DNA of 64,000 nt from Agromyces sp. 3263 (GTDB lineage: Bacteria > Actinomycetota > Actinomycetes > Actinomycetales > Microbacteriaceae), in assembly GCF_031456545.1 (NCBI RefSeq), contig NZ_JAVDUV010000002.1:1145814-1209813 (forward strand). Reading direction: 5' to 3'. Shown piece after piece: positions 42,060 to 50,094 of this stretch (within the stretch, counting starts at the first letter, position 1; each line of letters begins with the position of its first letter). Position numbers and translations under genes: made by a program. Under the pieces are notes generated by a model. It was not told the origin of the DNA, did not search any database, and saw only the letters and a list, made by a program, of their open reading frames with translations.

Positions 42060-42620
42060 ATGGACTTCGACGACACCGCCGCCCTCATCGTGATCGACGT
42101 GCAGCAGGGCTTCGACGACCCTGCGTGGGGCGCCCGCGACAATCCCGACGCCGAGGCGAACATCGGGCGCCTGGTCGCCGCGTGGGCGGATGCCTCGCGG
42201 CCGATCGTGCTCGTGCGGCACGACTCGGCCTCGCCCGGCTCGCCGCTCGCCCTCGGCACGCCCGGCAACGCGCTGAAGGACGTCGTGGCGGATGCCCCGC
42301 ACGACCTGTTCGTGACGAAGCAGGTGAACTCGGCGTTCTACGGCGAGCCCGACCTGCACGCGTGGCTGCAGGACCGCGGCATCCGGCAGCTCGTGCTCGC
42401 CGGGATCCAGACGAACATGTGCGTCGAGACGACCGCTCGCATGGGCGGCAACCTCGGCTACGACGTGGTGCTGCCGATCGATGCGACGCACACGTTCGAC
42501 CTCGAGGGGCCGGGCGGCGTTCGCCTCACGGCGTCCGAGCTGGCGCGCGCGACGGCGGTGAACCTCGCCGGCGGCGGCTTCGCGCGCGTGGTCACGACCG
42601 ACGAGGTGCTCGGCGGCTGA
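42060..42620 (+). CDS. Isochorismatase-family cysteine hydrolase
   Basis: 186 residues. Catalytic triad readable: Asp in VIDVQQGFDDP (residue 14), Lys in FVTKQVNSAFYG, and Cys in GIQTNMCVETTARMGG. Members hydrolyse amides or vinyl ethers (nicotinamidase, isochorismatase and others); substrate unknown. ATG at 42060 with CATCAT 6 nt before it. A hairpin follows the stop. Confidence 0.9.
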   Translation: MDFDDTAALIVIDVQQGFDDPAWGARDNPDAEANIGRLVAAWADASRPIVLVRHDSASPGSPLALGTPGNALKDVVADAPHDLFVTKQVNSAFYGEPDLHAWLQDRGIRQLVLAGIQTNMCVETTARMGGNLGYDVVLPIDATHTFDLEGPGGVRLTASELARATAVNLAGGGFARVVTTDEVLGG

Positions 42621-42628
42621 GGCCGACG

Positions 42629-42652
42629 CCGGCGCCCGACCCACGGCGCCGG
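42629..42652 (+). terminator. Hairpin after the isochorismatase gene
   Basis: CCGGCGCC and GGCGCCGG form a perfect 8-bp stem around an 8-nt loop, 8 bp past the stop. No T tract, as is frequent in high-GC actinobacteria. Confidence 0.45.
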
Positions 42653-42710
42653 GGCGCGGCATCCGTTGCCCAGCGTTACGACCGCGAGCGGATGCCGCGG
42701 CGGCCCGCAG

Positions 42711-42716
42711 TAGCGT
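42711..42716 (+). promoter_or_regulatory. -10 box of metY (leaderless)
   Basis: TAGCGT ends exactly 6 nt before the metY ATG at 42723, so transcription should begin on the A of the start codon. This leaves no leader for a SAM riboswitch. Confidence 0.5.
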
Positions 42717-42722
42717 GAACGC

Positions 42723-44018
42723 ATGGCAGACCGCGAATTCGGCTTCAAGACCCGCGCCATCCATGCGGGCAACATCCCCGACCAGGTGACGGGCGCCCGA
42801 GCGCTGCCGATCTACCAGTCGAGCGCGTTCGTCTTCGACGACACCGCGGATGCCGCCGCCCGGTTCGCCTTGCAGAAGTACGGCAACATCTACTCGCGCC
42901 TCGCGAACCCCACCGTGGCGAGCTTCGAGGAGCGCGTCGCGAGCCTCGAGGGCGGCCTCGGCGCCGTCGCCACCGCGTCGGGCCTCAGCGCCCAGTACAT
43001 CGTGTTCGCGAGCCTTGCGGGCGCCGGCGACCACATCGTCGCGTCGGCGAACCTCTACGGCGGTTCGATCACGCAGCTGGACGTCACGCTGCGCCGGTTC
43101 GGGGTCGAGACGACGTTCGTGCGCTCCGCCGACCCCGCCGACTACGCCGCGGCGATCACCGAGCAGACGAAGGCGCTCTTCGTCGAGACGATTGCGAACC
43201 CCTCAGGCGAGATCGCCGACCTCGAGGGCCTGGCCGACGTCGCCCGCGCGCACGGCATCCCGTTCATCGTCGACTCGACGATCCCGACGCCCTACCTCAA
43301 CCGCCCCATTGAGTGGGGCGCCGACATCGTCACGCACTCGGCGACGAAGTTCCTCGGCGGGCACGGCACGACGCTCGGCGGCGTGGTCGTCGAGTCGGGC
43401 CGGTTCGACTGGCACTCCGAGAAGTTCCCGCTCTTCGGGCAGCCGGTGCCGAGCTACGGGGGCCTGCAGTGGTCGGGCAACTTCGGCGAGTACGCATTCC
43501 TCACGCGCCTGCGCGCCGAGCAGCTGCGCGACATCGGCCCGGCGCTCGCGCCGCACTCGGCGTTCCTCCTCGCCCAAGGCGTGGAGACGCTGCCGTACCG
43601 CATCCAGGCGCACGTCGACAACGCCCGCGCGGTCGCCGAGTGGCTCGAGGCCGACCCGCGCATCGAGCGCGTCTGGTGGGCGGGCCTGCCGAACCACCCG
43701 CACCACGACCGCGCGCAGAAGTACCTGCCGAAGGGTCCGGGCTCGGTGTTCAGCTTCGAGGTGAAGGGCGGCCGCGCCGTCGGCCAGCAGCTCATCGAGT
43801 CGGTGAACCTCGCCTCCCACCTCGCGAACATCGGCGATGCGAAGACGCTCATCATCCACCCGGCGTCGACCACGCACGCCCAGCTGACCGAGCAGCAGCT
43901 CGTCGACGCGGGGGTGCTGCCGGGCGTCGTCAGGATTAGCGTGGGCATCGAAGACGTTGAAGACATCATCGACGATCTCGACCAGGCCCTCACGGCCGCG
44001 ACAGGAGGAGCACGATGA
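42723..44018 (+). CDS. metY: O-acetylhomoserine aminocarboxypropyltransferase
   Basis: Makes homocysteine directly from O-acetylhomoserine and sulfide (methionine synthesis); 431 residues, PLP enzyme. FGFKTRAIHAGNIPDQVTGARALPIYQSSAFVF opening, PLP lysine in THSATKFLGGHGTTLGG, and SVNLASHLANIGDAKTLIIHPASTTHAQL near the end. Its stop overlaps the CoA-binding gene start (ATGA). With metQNI it makes two methionine-acquisition routes in the window. Confidence 0.95.
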   Translation: MADREFGFKTRAIHAGNIPDQVTGARALPIYQSSAFVFDDTADAAARFALQKYGNIYSRLANPTVASFEERVASLEGGLGAVATASGLSAQYIVFASLAGAGDHIVASANLYGGSITQLDVTLRRFGVETTFVRSADPADYAAAITEQTKALFVETIANPSGEIADLEGLADVARAHGIPFIVDSTIPTPYLNRPIEWGADIVTHSATKFLGGHGTTLGGVVVESGRFDWHSEKFPLFGQPVPSYGGLQWSGNFGEYAFLTRLRAEQLRDIGPALAPHSAFLLAQGVETLPYRIQAHVDNARAVAEWLEADPRIERVWWAGLPNHPHHDRAQKYLPKGPGSVFSFEVKGGRAVGQQLIESVNLASHLANIGDAKTLIIHPASTTHAQLTEQQLVDAGVLPGVVRISVGIEDVEDIIDDLDQALTAATGGAR

Positions 44019-44641
44019 GCACGGCGACGGATGCCACGACCACGACCCTTCCGTCCGACACGGATGCCGCGGCATCCGCCGACCTCGAGACCGTGCGCCT
44101 CGTCAACGGCCTCTCGTGCGACCTGCCGGCCGGCTCGCCGCTCGCGAAGCTGCTGAAGTCGCAGCGCACGTGGATCGGGCCCGACGCGAAGCAGCGCCTG
44201 AAGATCCTCAACGCGGCCGAGTCCGTCGCGATCGTGGGCGCGTCGCCGAACCCGGCGCGATCGAGCTACTTCGTCGGCACCTACCTGCAGCAGTCGAGCG
44301 ACTACCGCCTGTACTTCGTGAACCCGAACGCCACGGAGATCCTCGGCGAGCCTGCGTACGCGAGCCTGACCGACCTGCCCGAGGTGCCCGACATCGTCGT
44401 GGTGTTCCGCCGCGGCAGCGACATCCCGCAGGTCGTCGACGAGGTCGTCGCCGCCGGCGCGAAGACGATCTGGGTACAGCTCGGCATCTGGAACCAGGAT
44501 GCGGCGTACTACGGCGAGGCGCAGGGGCTCACCGTCGTCATGGACCGCTGCATCAAGGTGGAGCACGCCCGCTTCCACGGCGGCCTGCACCTGCTCGGCT
44601 TCGACACGGGGCAGATCACCGCGCGCAAGACGGTGCGCTAG
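44015..44641 (+). CDS. CoA-binding domain protein (YccU-type)
   Basis: 208 residues: about 50 residues of N-terminal Ala/Asp/Thr-rich and charged sequence, then a Rossmann-like CoA-binding domain with VAIVGASPNPARSSYFVG, VVFRRGSDIPQVVDEVVAAGAKTIWVQLGIWN and VMDRCIKVEHARFHGG. Translationally coupled to metY; a link to sulfur or CoA metabolism is suggested by the coupling only. Confidence 0.88.
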   Translation: MSTATDATTTTLPSDTDAAASADLETVRLVNGLSCDLPAGSPLAKLLKSQRTWIGPDAKQRLKILNAAESVAIVGASPNPARSSYFVGTYLQQSSDYRLYFVNPNATEILGEPAYASLTDLPEVPDIVVVFRRGSDIPQVVDEVVAAGAKTIWVQLGIWNQDAAYYGEAQGLTVVMDRCIKVEHARFHGGLHLLGFDTGQITARKTVR

Positions 44642-44719
44642 CCTCGCGTCCCACCGATCAGTCCACCGATGCCGGATCGGCCCCTTGACCGGCGTGCGTG
44701 ACGGCGATTCGATCGAGGG

Positions 44720-45148
44720 ATGCCGCTGGACATCGAATTCTCGTCGGACCCCGCTCGCCTCGACCGCGATCGGGTGCACGCGTGGCTCGCGGAGGAGTCG
44801 TACTGGGCCGCCGGACGCAGCCGCGAGGCGCACGATGCCGCGATGGCGGCCTCCCGGAACTACGGCGTCTACGACACCCGCACGGGGTCGCAGCTCGCGT
44901 ACGCGCGCGTCATCACCGACGGCGTGACGTTCGCCTGGCTCTGCGACGTGTTCGTCGCCGTGGAGGCTCGTGGGCGCGGGATCGGGATCGCGCTCATCGA
45001 CGGCGTCATGGCGGATCTCGCATCGCTCGACCTGAAGCGCATCGCCCTCACGACGGCGGACGCGCACGGCCTCTACGAGCGGTACGGCTTCGGGCCGGTG
45101 CCCGATCCCGACCAGTGGATGGCTCGCATGGGCCCGGCGCTGCGATGA
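44720..45148 (+). CDS. GNAT-family N-acetyltransferase
   Basis: 142 residues. WLCDVFVAVEARGRGIGIALIDGVMADL contains the acetyl-CoA motif RGRGIG, followed by LALTTADAHGLYERYGFGPV typical of the fold. The N-terminus (WLAEESYWAAGRSREAHDAAM) matches a common subgroup. Substrate unknown. ATG chosen for match to that subgroup. Confidence 0.88.
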   Translation: MPLDIEFSSDPARLDRDRVHAWLAEESYWAAGRSREAHDAAMAASRNYGVYDTRTGSQLAYARVITDGVTFAWLCDVFVAVEARGRGIGIALIDGVMADLASLDLKRIALTTADAHGLYERYGFGPVPDPDQWMARMGPALR

Positions 45149-45155
45149 CCGAAGG

Positions 45156-45659
45156 TCATCCCCGCTCGAGGCGTGCGATGAGCGCGCGCCGGTCGACGCC
45201 GGCGTAGGCGAGCGCCCGCGGCACGGTCCCGAGATCGGCCAGGAGCACGCCCCGCAGGGCCGCGGCGATCGCGAGCTGCTCGCGCTCCTCGCGCGTGCGG
45301 CCGCGTGCCCGATTCGTGCGGAACTCGGCACGACGCAGGGCATCGCGCAGGGAAGCACCCCAGCCCGGTCGGGTCCGCCGCGTGGAGCGCAGTCGATCCT
45401 CGGCGATGGGGGCGACGCCCGCGACCTCGAGGGCGCGGGAACGCTCGGCGTCGAGTGCGGCCTCCACGGCGGCGTGATCGAGGCCGAACTCGGCGAGCGT
45501 CCTGGCCGCGACGTCGTCGCCCGCCGAGATCACGAGCAGCAGGTGCTCCGCCTCGACGTTCGCCGCGCCGCGCCGGGCGGCTTCGTCGATCGTGCGGAGC
45601 ACCACCTGCTTGAGGCCCACGTCCATCGCGCTGTCGACCGGGCCGGGTACGTCACGCAT
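45156..45659 (-). CDS. Clp N-terminal (double-repeat) domain protein without ATPase
   Basis: 167 residues. Two Clp-N-type repeats: VVLRTIDEAARRGAANVEAEHLLLVISAGDDVAARTLAEFGL and, near the C-terminus, EQLAIAAALRGVLLADLGTVPRALAYAGV. The AAA modules of ClpC are absent, so it may act as an adaptor or decoy for Clp substrates. It overlaps the upstream HTH gene by 8 bases and is co-transcribed with it. Confidence 0.82.
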   Translation of the reverse strand: MRDVPGPVDSAMDVGLKQVVLRTIDEAARRGAANVEAEHLLLVISAGDDVAARTLAEFGLDHAAVEAALDAERSRALEVAGVAPIAEDRLRSTRRTRPGWGASLRDALRRAEFRTNRARGRTREEREQLAIAAALRGVLLADLGTVPRALAYAGVDRRALIARLERG

Positions 45660-45888
45660 TGCGTCTCCTCAGTTCGATGCCGGCGGCATCGAGTCGCCGG
45701 TGATGCTTCTTGTGCACGGCCTGCCGGGTGACGCCGAGCGCCTCGGCGACCTGCGTCCAGCTCCAGCCCGAGCGCATCGCGCGCTCGACCGCCGCGTCCT
45801 CGAGCCGGTCGGCGAGCTCGCGCAGCGCCACGACGGCGGCGAGGTCGTCGGCTTCGGCGCCGATCGGTTCCGGAGTTCGAGGGGTCAT
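45652..45888 (-). CDS. Small HTH DNA-binding protein
   Basis: 78 residues; RSGWSWTQVAEALGVTRQAVHKKHHRRL is a helix-turn-helix of the sigma-region-4-like type, preceded by a helical N-terminus (LAAVVALRELADRLEDAAVERAM). ATG is predicted to be the first base of the transcript. A 20-bp palindrome lies over its -10 box, suggesting autorepression. Overlaps the Clp-N gene, a pair recurring in actinobacteria. Confidence 0.85.
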   Translation of the reverse strand: MTPRTPEPIGAEADDLAAVVALRELADRLEDAAVERAMRSGWSWTQVAEALGVTRQAVHKKHHRRLDAAGIELRRRNA

Positions 45889-45889
45889 A

Positions 45890-45923
45890 TGAGCAACCTA
45901 GGTTGCTCAGCTGGTATTGTCAA
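45890..45923 (-). promoter_or_regulatory. Leaderless promoter of the HTH/Clp-N pair within a 20-bp palindrome
   Basis: Minus strand TTGACA (45918-45923), 17-bp spacer, TAGGTT (45895-45900), then 6 nt to the ATG at 45888, so +1 is the A of ATG. TGAGCAACCTAGGTTGCTCA (45890-45909) is a perfect 20-bp palindrome that covers the -10 box and reaches the start codon. Confidence 0.78.
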
Positions 45924-46013
45924 CCCATGTTGCGTATCACGTCCGTGGTCGACGGCGGCTGGGACGATCCCGAACCGCGCGTCGGCCACGTGGGCGCGGG
46001 TAGGCTCGTGCGC

Positions 46014-49000
46014 GTGCAGCCTGACCGATCCCGCCGACCGCGCGTCGGCGTGCTCGGTCCGATCGTGGTCGAGGACCGCTCCGGGGCACTCGTCGAACCT
46101 CCCGGCACGCTGGCGAAGGCGCTCGTCGCCGCCCTCGCCGTGGCGCCGCGTGAGATCGGCGGCGTCGTCGGGGTCGACACCATCGTCGACGAGCTGTGGG
46201 GCGAGGCCCCGCCCCGGAACGCGAAGGCCGCACTGCAGACCCTCGTGAGCCGGCTGCGTGCCGTCACCGCGGAGGGACTCGTCGTCTCGCACCCCGGCGG
46301 GTACGCCCTCGGCGTCGATCCCGACGAGCTCGACCTGGCCGCGGCGTCCGCATCCGCATCCGCATCCGAATCCGCATCCGACCCGACCGGTCCGGCAGGA
46401 GCCGTCTCCGACGCGAACGAGGATCCGGCTGCGGCCACCGCCCGCCTCGACGAGGCGCTCGCGCTCTGGCGGGGCGAACCCGCCCTCGACCTCGGCGACT
46501 CCCCCATCGCCGAGACGCTCGCGGAGCGCGCATCCACCCTCCGCCTCCGGCTGCTGGGATCGCGCGCCGCGGCGCGCGCGGCCGCCGGCGATCACGCGGG
46601 CTCCGCCGCGGACCTCGCGGTGCTCGTCGCCGCATCGCCGGCCGACGAGACCCTCGTCGCGGCCCGGCTGCGCGCGCTCGCGGCATCCGGCCACCGCGTC
46701 GACGCGATCGCGGAGTACGGCGCGTTCCGTGAGCGGCTGGCCGACGAGCTCGGCGTCTCGCCATCGGCCGAGCTCGTGGAGCTGCACGCGCACCTGCTGC
46801 GCGACGACGGCGACGCGCCTCGGCGATCGACGACCCGCATCGGCGTCCGGGCCGGGTCGAACCCGCTCCTCGGGCGCGACGACGACGTCGCGGCGATCGA
46901 GCGGCTTCTGCAACGTCACCGCCTGGTCACCGTGCTCGGCGCCGGAGGACTCGGCAAGACCCGACTCGCACAGGAGGTCGCCGGCCGCGCGAGGGTGCCG
47001 CTCGTGGTGGTCGTCGAACTCGCGAGCGTGCGCACCGACGACGACGTGGTGCTCGCCCTGGCGTCGACGCTCGGCGTGCGCGAGGCGTCCAGCAATCGCC
47101 GCATCGCCGAGGGCGCGCTCGACGTGCGCGACCGCATCCTCGCCCGCCTCGAGGAGGGCGCGGCGCTCCTCGTGCTCGACAACTGCGAGCACGTCATCGA
47201 CGGCGCAGCGGGGTGGGCCGCCGACCTGCTCGCATCGCTCCCGAGCCTGCGGATCATCGCCACGAGTCGCAGCCCGCTCACGATCGGCGCGGAACAGGTC
47301 TATCCGCTCGAGCCCCTCGCGTCGGATGCCGCCGGCCCGGCCGTCGAGCTCTTCGTCGAGCGGGCCACGGCCGCGCGCCCGGGCGTTGATCTCCCCCTCG
47401 AGGTCATCGCCCGGCTGTGCACTCGCCTCGACGGACTGCCGCTCGCGATCGAGCTCGCGGCGGCGCGGGTGCGGTCGATGACGGTCGAGCAGATCGAGTC
47501 GCGCCTCGAGAACCGCTTCGCATTGCTCGCCGGAGGCGACCGCACGTCGCCCGAGCGCCAGCGCACGCTCCGGGCCGTGATCGACTGGAGCTGGGCGCTG
47601 CTAAGCGCCGACGAACGCCGGGCGATGTGCCGGCTCTCCTGGTTCCCCGACGGATTCGGGCTCGATGCCGCGGGCGCGCTCACCGGTGCTGCCGACGCCG
47701 TCTGGCTCCTGGACGGGCTCATCACCCAGTCGCTGCTCGCCGTCTCGCACGCCCCGGGCGCGGCCGCGCCGCGCTACCGGATGCTCGAGACGGTGCGCGA
47801 GTTCGGACAGCTGAAGCTCGCCGAGGCCGGCGATGAGGCCGACGCGCTCGCGGCGATGGACACCTGGGCGGTGCGCCTCTCGCTCCGCGCCCTCGACGAG
47901 GTGCGCGGACCCGACCAGATCACGGCGTTCCGCGAGCTCGACCTCGAGCAGGACAACCTCGTCGAGGTCCTGCGGCGGGCGATCGCGGCGCGCCGCGGCG
48001 AGGTCGTCTTCCCCGTGTTCGCGGCGCTCGCGTACCGGTGGACGGTCCGCAGCGCGCACGCCGAGATCCTCGCCTTCGGCCCGGCCGTGCTGGACAGCAC
48101 GAGCGACACGCGCCCGACCCCCGAGCTCGCCCCGGCCGCCATGCTCGCCCTCACGCTCATCACGGCCACGCACCTCGCCACGGGCAGCATCACCGGCGCG
48201 CGCGGCGCGGCGCGCACGAAGCGACTCGCTGAGGAGCGGCATCCGATGCCGCCGTGGCTGGCCGCGGCCGGCGGCTTCCTGCTCGCGATACCCGACCAGG
48301 CCGAGGCCCTCGCGAGGCTCGAGGCGATGGCGTCGTCGACCGACCCCGACAGTGCGGCGGTGGGCTCGATCATGATGAGCCAGCTCACCGAGAATGAAGG
48401 CGACCCCGAGGCGGCGGAACGGCACGCGCAGCGCGCCGCCGAGGTCGCGCGGCGCACCGGGGACGTCTGGATCGAGGCGATGTCGTCGATGATGCTCGCG
48501 CAGCTCGCGAGCCAGTCGAACCGGCCGCTCGAGACGCTCCGGCGCGCTCGCCGCGCCAGAGCCGGCCTCGAGTCGCTGGGAGCCGACCAGGACCTCATCC
48601 AGCTCGACTGGATGATCGCGGGCGCTCTGCTCGCCGACGGGCGCGTCGACGAGGCGCGGCCGTTGTTCGAGGCGATGGCCGATGACGACCGGGTGATGGC
48701 CGACGGCATGGCGGTGTCGACGATCGCCGACCTGGGCCTGTCGGAGATCGCCCACCTCGAGGGCCGCGACGCTGACGCGCTCCGCCTCGCCCGACGTTCG
48801 ATCGACGCCTTCCACGACGGGCGTCGGCGCGGGTCGCCGTGGTACCTCATCGTGCTCGCCGGCTTCGCGGCGCGCGGCGCCCTCGAGGGCTGGCCGGCCG
48901 ACGAGGTGCGCGGCTGGGCCGACCGCCTCCGCTTCCGCACGATCGCGACCTACCGGGCGCGTGCGGGCTACACCGACAAGCCCGTGCTCGGCACCGTCGC

Positions 49001-49256
49001 GGTCGGCCTCGGCGCCTGGATGCTCCACCAGCCCGGGGTGGAGGAACGCGGCCTCGAGCTGATCGCCGTGGGCGAGCGCCTGTCCGGGCGCCAGGATGCG
49101 CCCGGCCCGAGCCGAAGCCGGCTGATCGAGGACGCCGAGGCCCGCGTCGACCCCGACCGCCTGGCCGCGGCCCGCGCCGCGACGGCGTCGCGCACGACCG
49201 ACGAATGCGCGGAACGGGCGCGCGAACTCATCGCAGCGCCCGTTCCGTCGTCCTGA
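46014..49256 (+). CDS. BTAD/NB-ARC transcriptional regulator (SARP/AfsR-type)
   Basis: 1080 residues. N-terminal OmpR-like winged helix (RVGVLGPIVVEDRSGALVEPPGTLAKALVAAL), BTAD domain to about 280, then an NB-ARC-type ATPase with Walker A VLGAGGLGKTRLAQEV, Walker B ALLVLDNCEHVID and TSRSPLTIGAEQVYPL, and a long helical-repeat C-terminal half. An Ala/Ser/Glu linker coded by a hexanucleotide repeat (46346-46380) separates the first two domains. GTG at 46014 is chosen because TAGGCT (46001-46006) lies 7 nt upstream; starts at 45903 or 45927 are open but would precede that promoter. Faces the DrrAB-type operon tail to tail, 13 bp apart, whose promoter has SARP-like repeats. Confidence 0.88.
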   Translation: MQPDRSRRPRVGVLGPIVVEDRSGALVEPPGTLAKALVAALAVAPREIGGVVGVDTIVDELWGEAPPRNAKAALQTLVSRLRAVTAEGLVVSHPGGYALGVDPDELDLAAASASASASESASDPTGPAGAVSDANEDPAAATARLDEALALWRGEPALDLGDSPIAETLAERASTLRLRLLGSRAAARAAAGDHAGSAADLAVLVAASPADETLVAARLRALAASGHRVDAIAEYGAFRERLADELGVSPSAELVELHAHLLRDDGDAPRRSTTRIGVRAGSNPLLGRDDDVAAIERLLQRHRLVTVLGAGGLGKTRLAQEVAGRARVPLVVVVELASVRTDDDVVLALASTLGVREASSNRRIAEGALDVRDRILARLEEGAALLVLDNCEHVIDGAAGWAADLLASLPSLRIIATSRSPLTIGAEQVYPLEPLASDAAGPAVELFVERATAARPGVDLPLEVIARLCTRLDGLPLAIELAAARVRSMTVEQIESRLENRFALLAGGDRTSPERQRTLRAVIDWSWALLSADERRAMCRLSWFPDGFGLDAAGALTGAADAVWLLDGLITQSLLAVSHAPGAAAPRYRMLETVREFGQLKLAEAGDEADALAAMDTWAVRLSLRALDEVRGPDQITAFRELDLEQDNLVEVLRRAIAARRGEVVFPVFAALAYRWTVRSAHAEILAFGPAVLDSTSDTRPTPELAPAAMLALTLITATHLATGSITGARGAARTKRLAEERHPMPPWLAAAGGFLLAIPDQAEALARLEAMASSTDPDSAAVGSIMMSQLTENEGDPEAAERHAQRAAEVARRTGDVWIEAMSSMMLAQLASQSNRPLETLRRARRARAGLESLGADQDLIQLDWMIAGALLADGRVDEARPLFEAMADDDRVMADGMAVSTIADLGLSEIAHLEGRDADALRLARRSIDAFHDGRRRGSPWYLIVLAGFAARGALEGWPADEVRGWADRLRFRTIATYRARAGYTDKPVLGTVAVGLGAWMLHQPGVEERGLELIAVGERLSGRQDAPGPSRSRLIEDAEARVDPDRLAAARAATASRTTDECAERARELIAAPVPSS
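46346..46380 (+). repeat. Hexanucleotide repeat in the BTAD regulator linker
   Basis: Six tandem (G/A)(C/A)ATCCG-type hexamers, in frame, encoding alternating Ala-Ser with one Glu. It sits between the DNA-binding and BTAD domains. Copy-number changes would alter linker length in two-residue steps without frameshift. Confidence 0.8.
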
Positions 49257-49269
49257 GGACCGTCCGTCC

Positions 49270-50094
49270 TCACGCCTTCCGCATGTAGGCCTTCACGGTC
49301 ATCGGCGCGAAGACGGCCACGACCACGGCCGAGCCGAGCAGCGCCCAGCCCACCTCGGGCCCGACCATGCCCTCGTTCACGAGGTCGCGCACCGCGGTGA
49401 CGATGTGCGACACGGGGTTGATGTTCACGAACCACTGCAGCCACTCGGGCATGGTGTCCACCGGCACGAACGCGTTCGACAGGAACGTGAGCGGGAAGAG
49501 GATCATCATCGAGATGCCCTGCACGCTCGACGCGCTGCGCGCGACGACGCCGAAGAACGCGAAGATCCACGACAGCGACCAGGCGCACACGATCACGAGC
49601 ACCGACGCGGCGATGACGCCGGCCAGTCCGCCGCCGGGGCGCAGCCCCATGAGGTAGCCCATGGCGAACGTGAGGGTCGTGGCGATGAGGTAGCGCACGG
49701 TGTCGGCCAGCAGCGCGCCCGAGAGCGGCGCGATGCGGGCGATCGGCAGCGACCGGAACCGGTCGAACACGCCCTTGTCCATGTCCTCGCGCAGCTGCAC
49801 ACCGGTGACGATCGACGTCGAGATGACGGTCTGCACGAGGATGCCGGGGATGATGATCGGCAGGTAGTTCTGCACGTCGCCTGCGATCGCGCCGCCGAAG
49901 ATGTAGGTGAACATCACGGTGAAGATGATCGGCTGCAGCGTGACGTCGAACAGCTGCTCGGGCGTGCGCTTGATCTTGAGGATCCCGCGGTACGCCATCG
50001 TCAGGGTGTGCGAGAGCGACTCCTGCAGGCTGACGCGGTTCCTCAGCTTGCGCTCGTGGCCGGGGGTGATGGTGGTGGTGGCGATCGCGCTCAT
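49270..50094 (-). CDS. ABC-2 type export permease (DrrB-like)
   Basis: 274 residues with six membrane helices; QPIIFTVMFTYIFGGAIAG, GILVQTVISTSIVTGVQLREDMDKGVFDRFRSLPIAR and NAFVPVDTMPEWLQWFVNINPVSHIVTAVRDL are DrrB/ABC-2 hallmarks. Overlaps the ATPase gene stop by 4 bases. With DrrA-like ATPase forms an exporter for drug-like molecules; substrate unknown. Confidence 0.93.
   Translation of the reverse strand: MSAIATTTITPGHERKLRNRVSLQESLSHTLTMAYRGILKIKRTPEQLFDVTLQPIIFTVMFTYIFGGAIAGDVQNYLPIIIPGILVQTVISTSIVTGVQLREDMDKGVFDRFRSLPIARIAPLSGALLADTVRYLIATTLTFAMGYLMGLRPGGGLAGVIAASVLVIVCAWSLSWIFAFFGVVARSASSVQGISMMILFPLTFLSNAFVPVDTMPEWLQWFVNINPVSHIVTAVRDLVNEGMVGPEVGWALLGSAVVVAVFAPMTVKAYMRKA

Noticed and set aside
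42711..42722. Riboswitch upstream of metY
   Set aside because: The -10 box sits 6 nt before ATG, so there is no leader to hold one, if that promoter is used.
46346..46380. CRISPR-like array
   Set aside because: A six-base unit repeated without spacers, in frame within a gene. No CRISPR array was seen anywhere.
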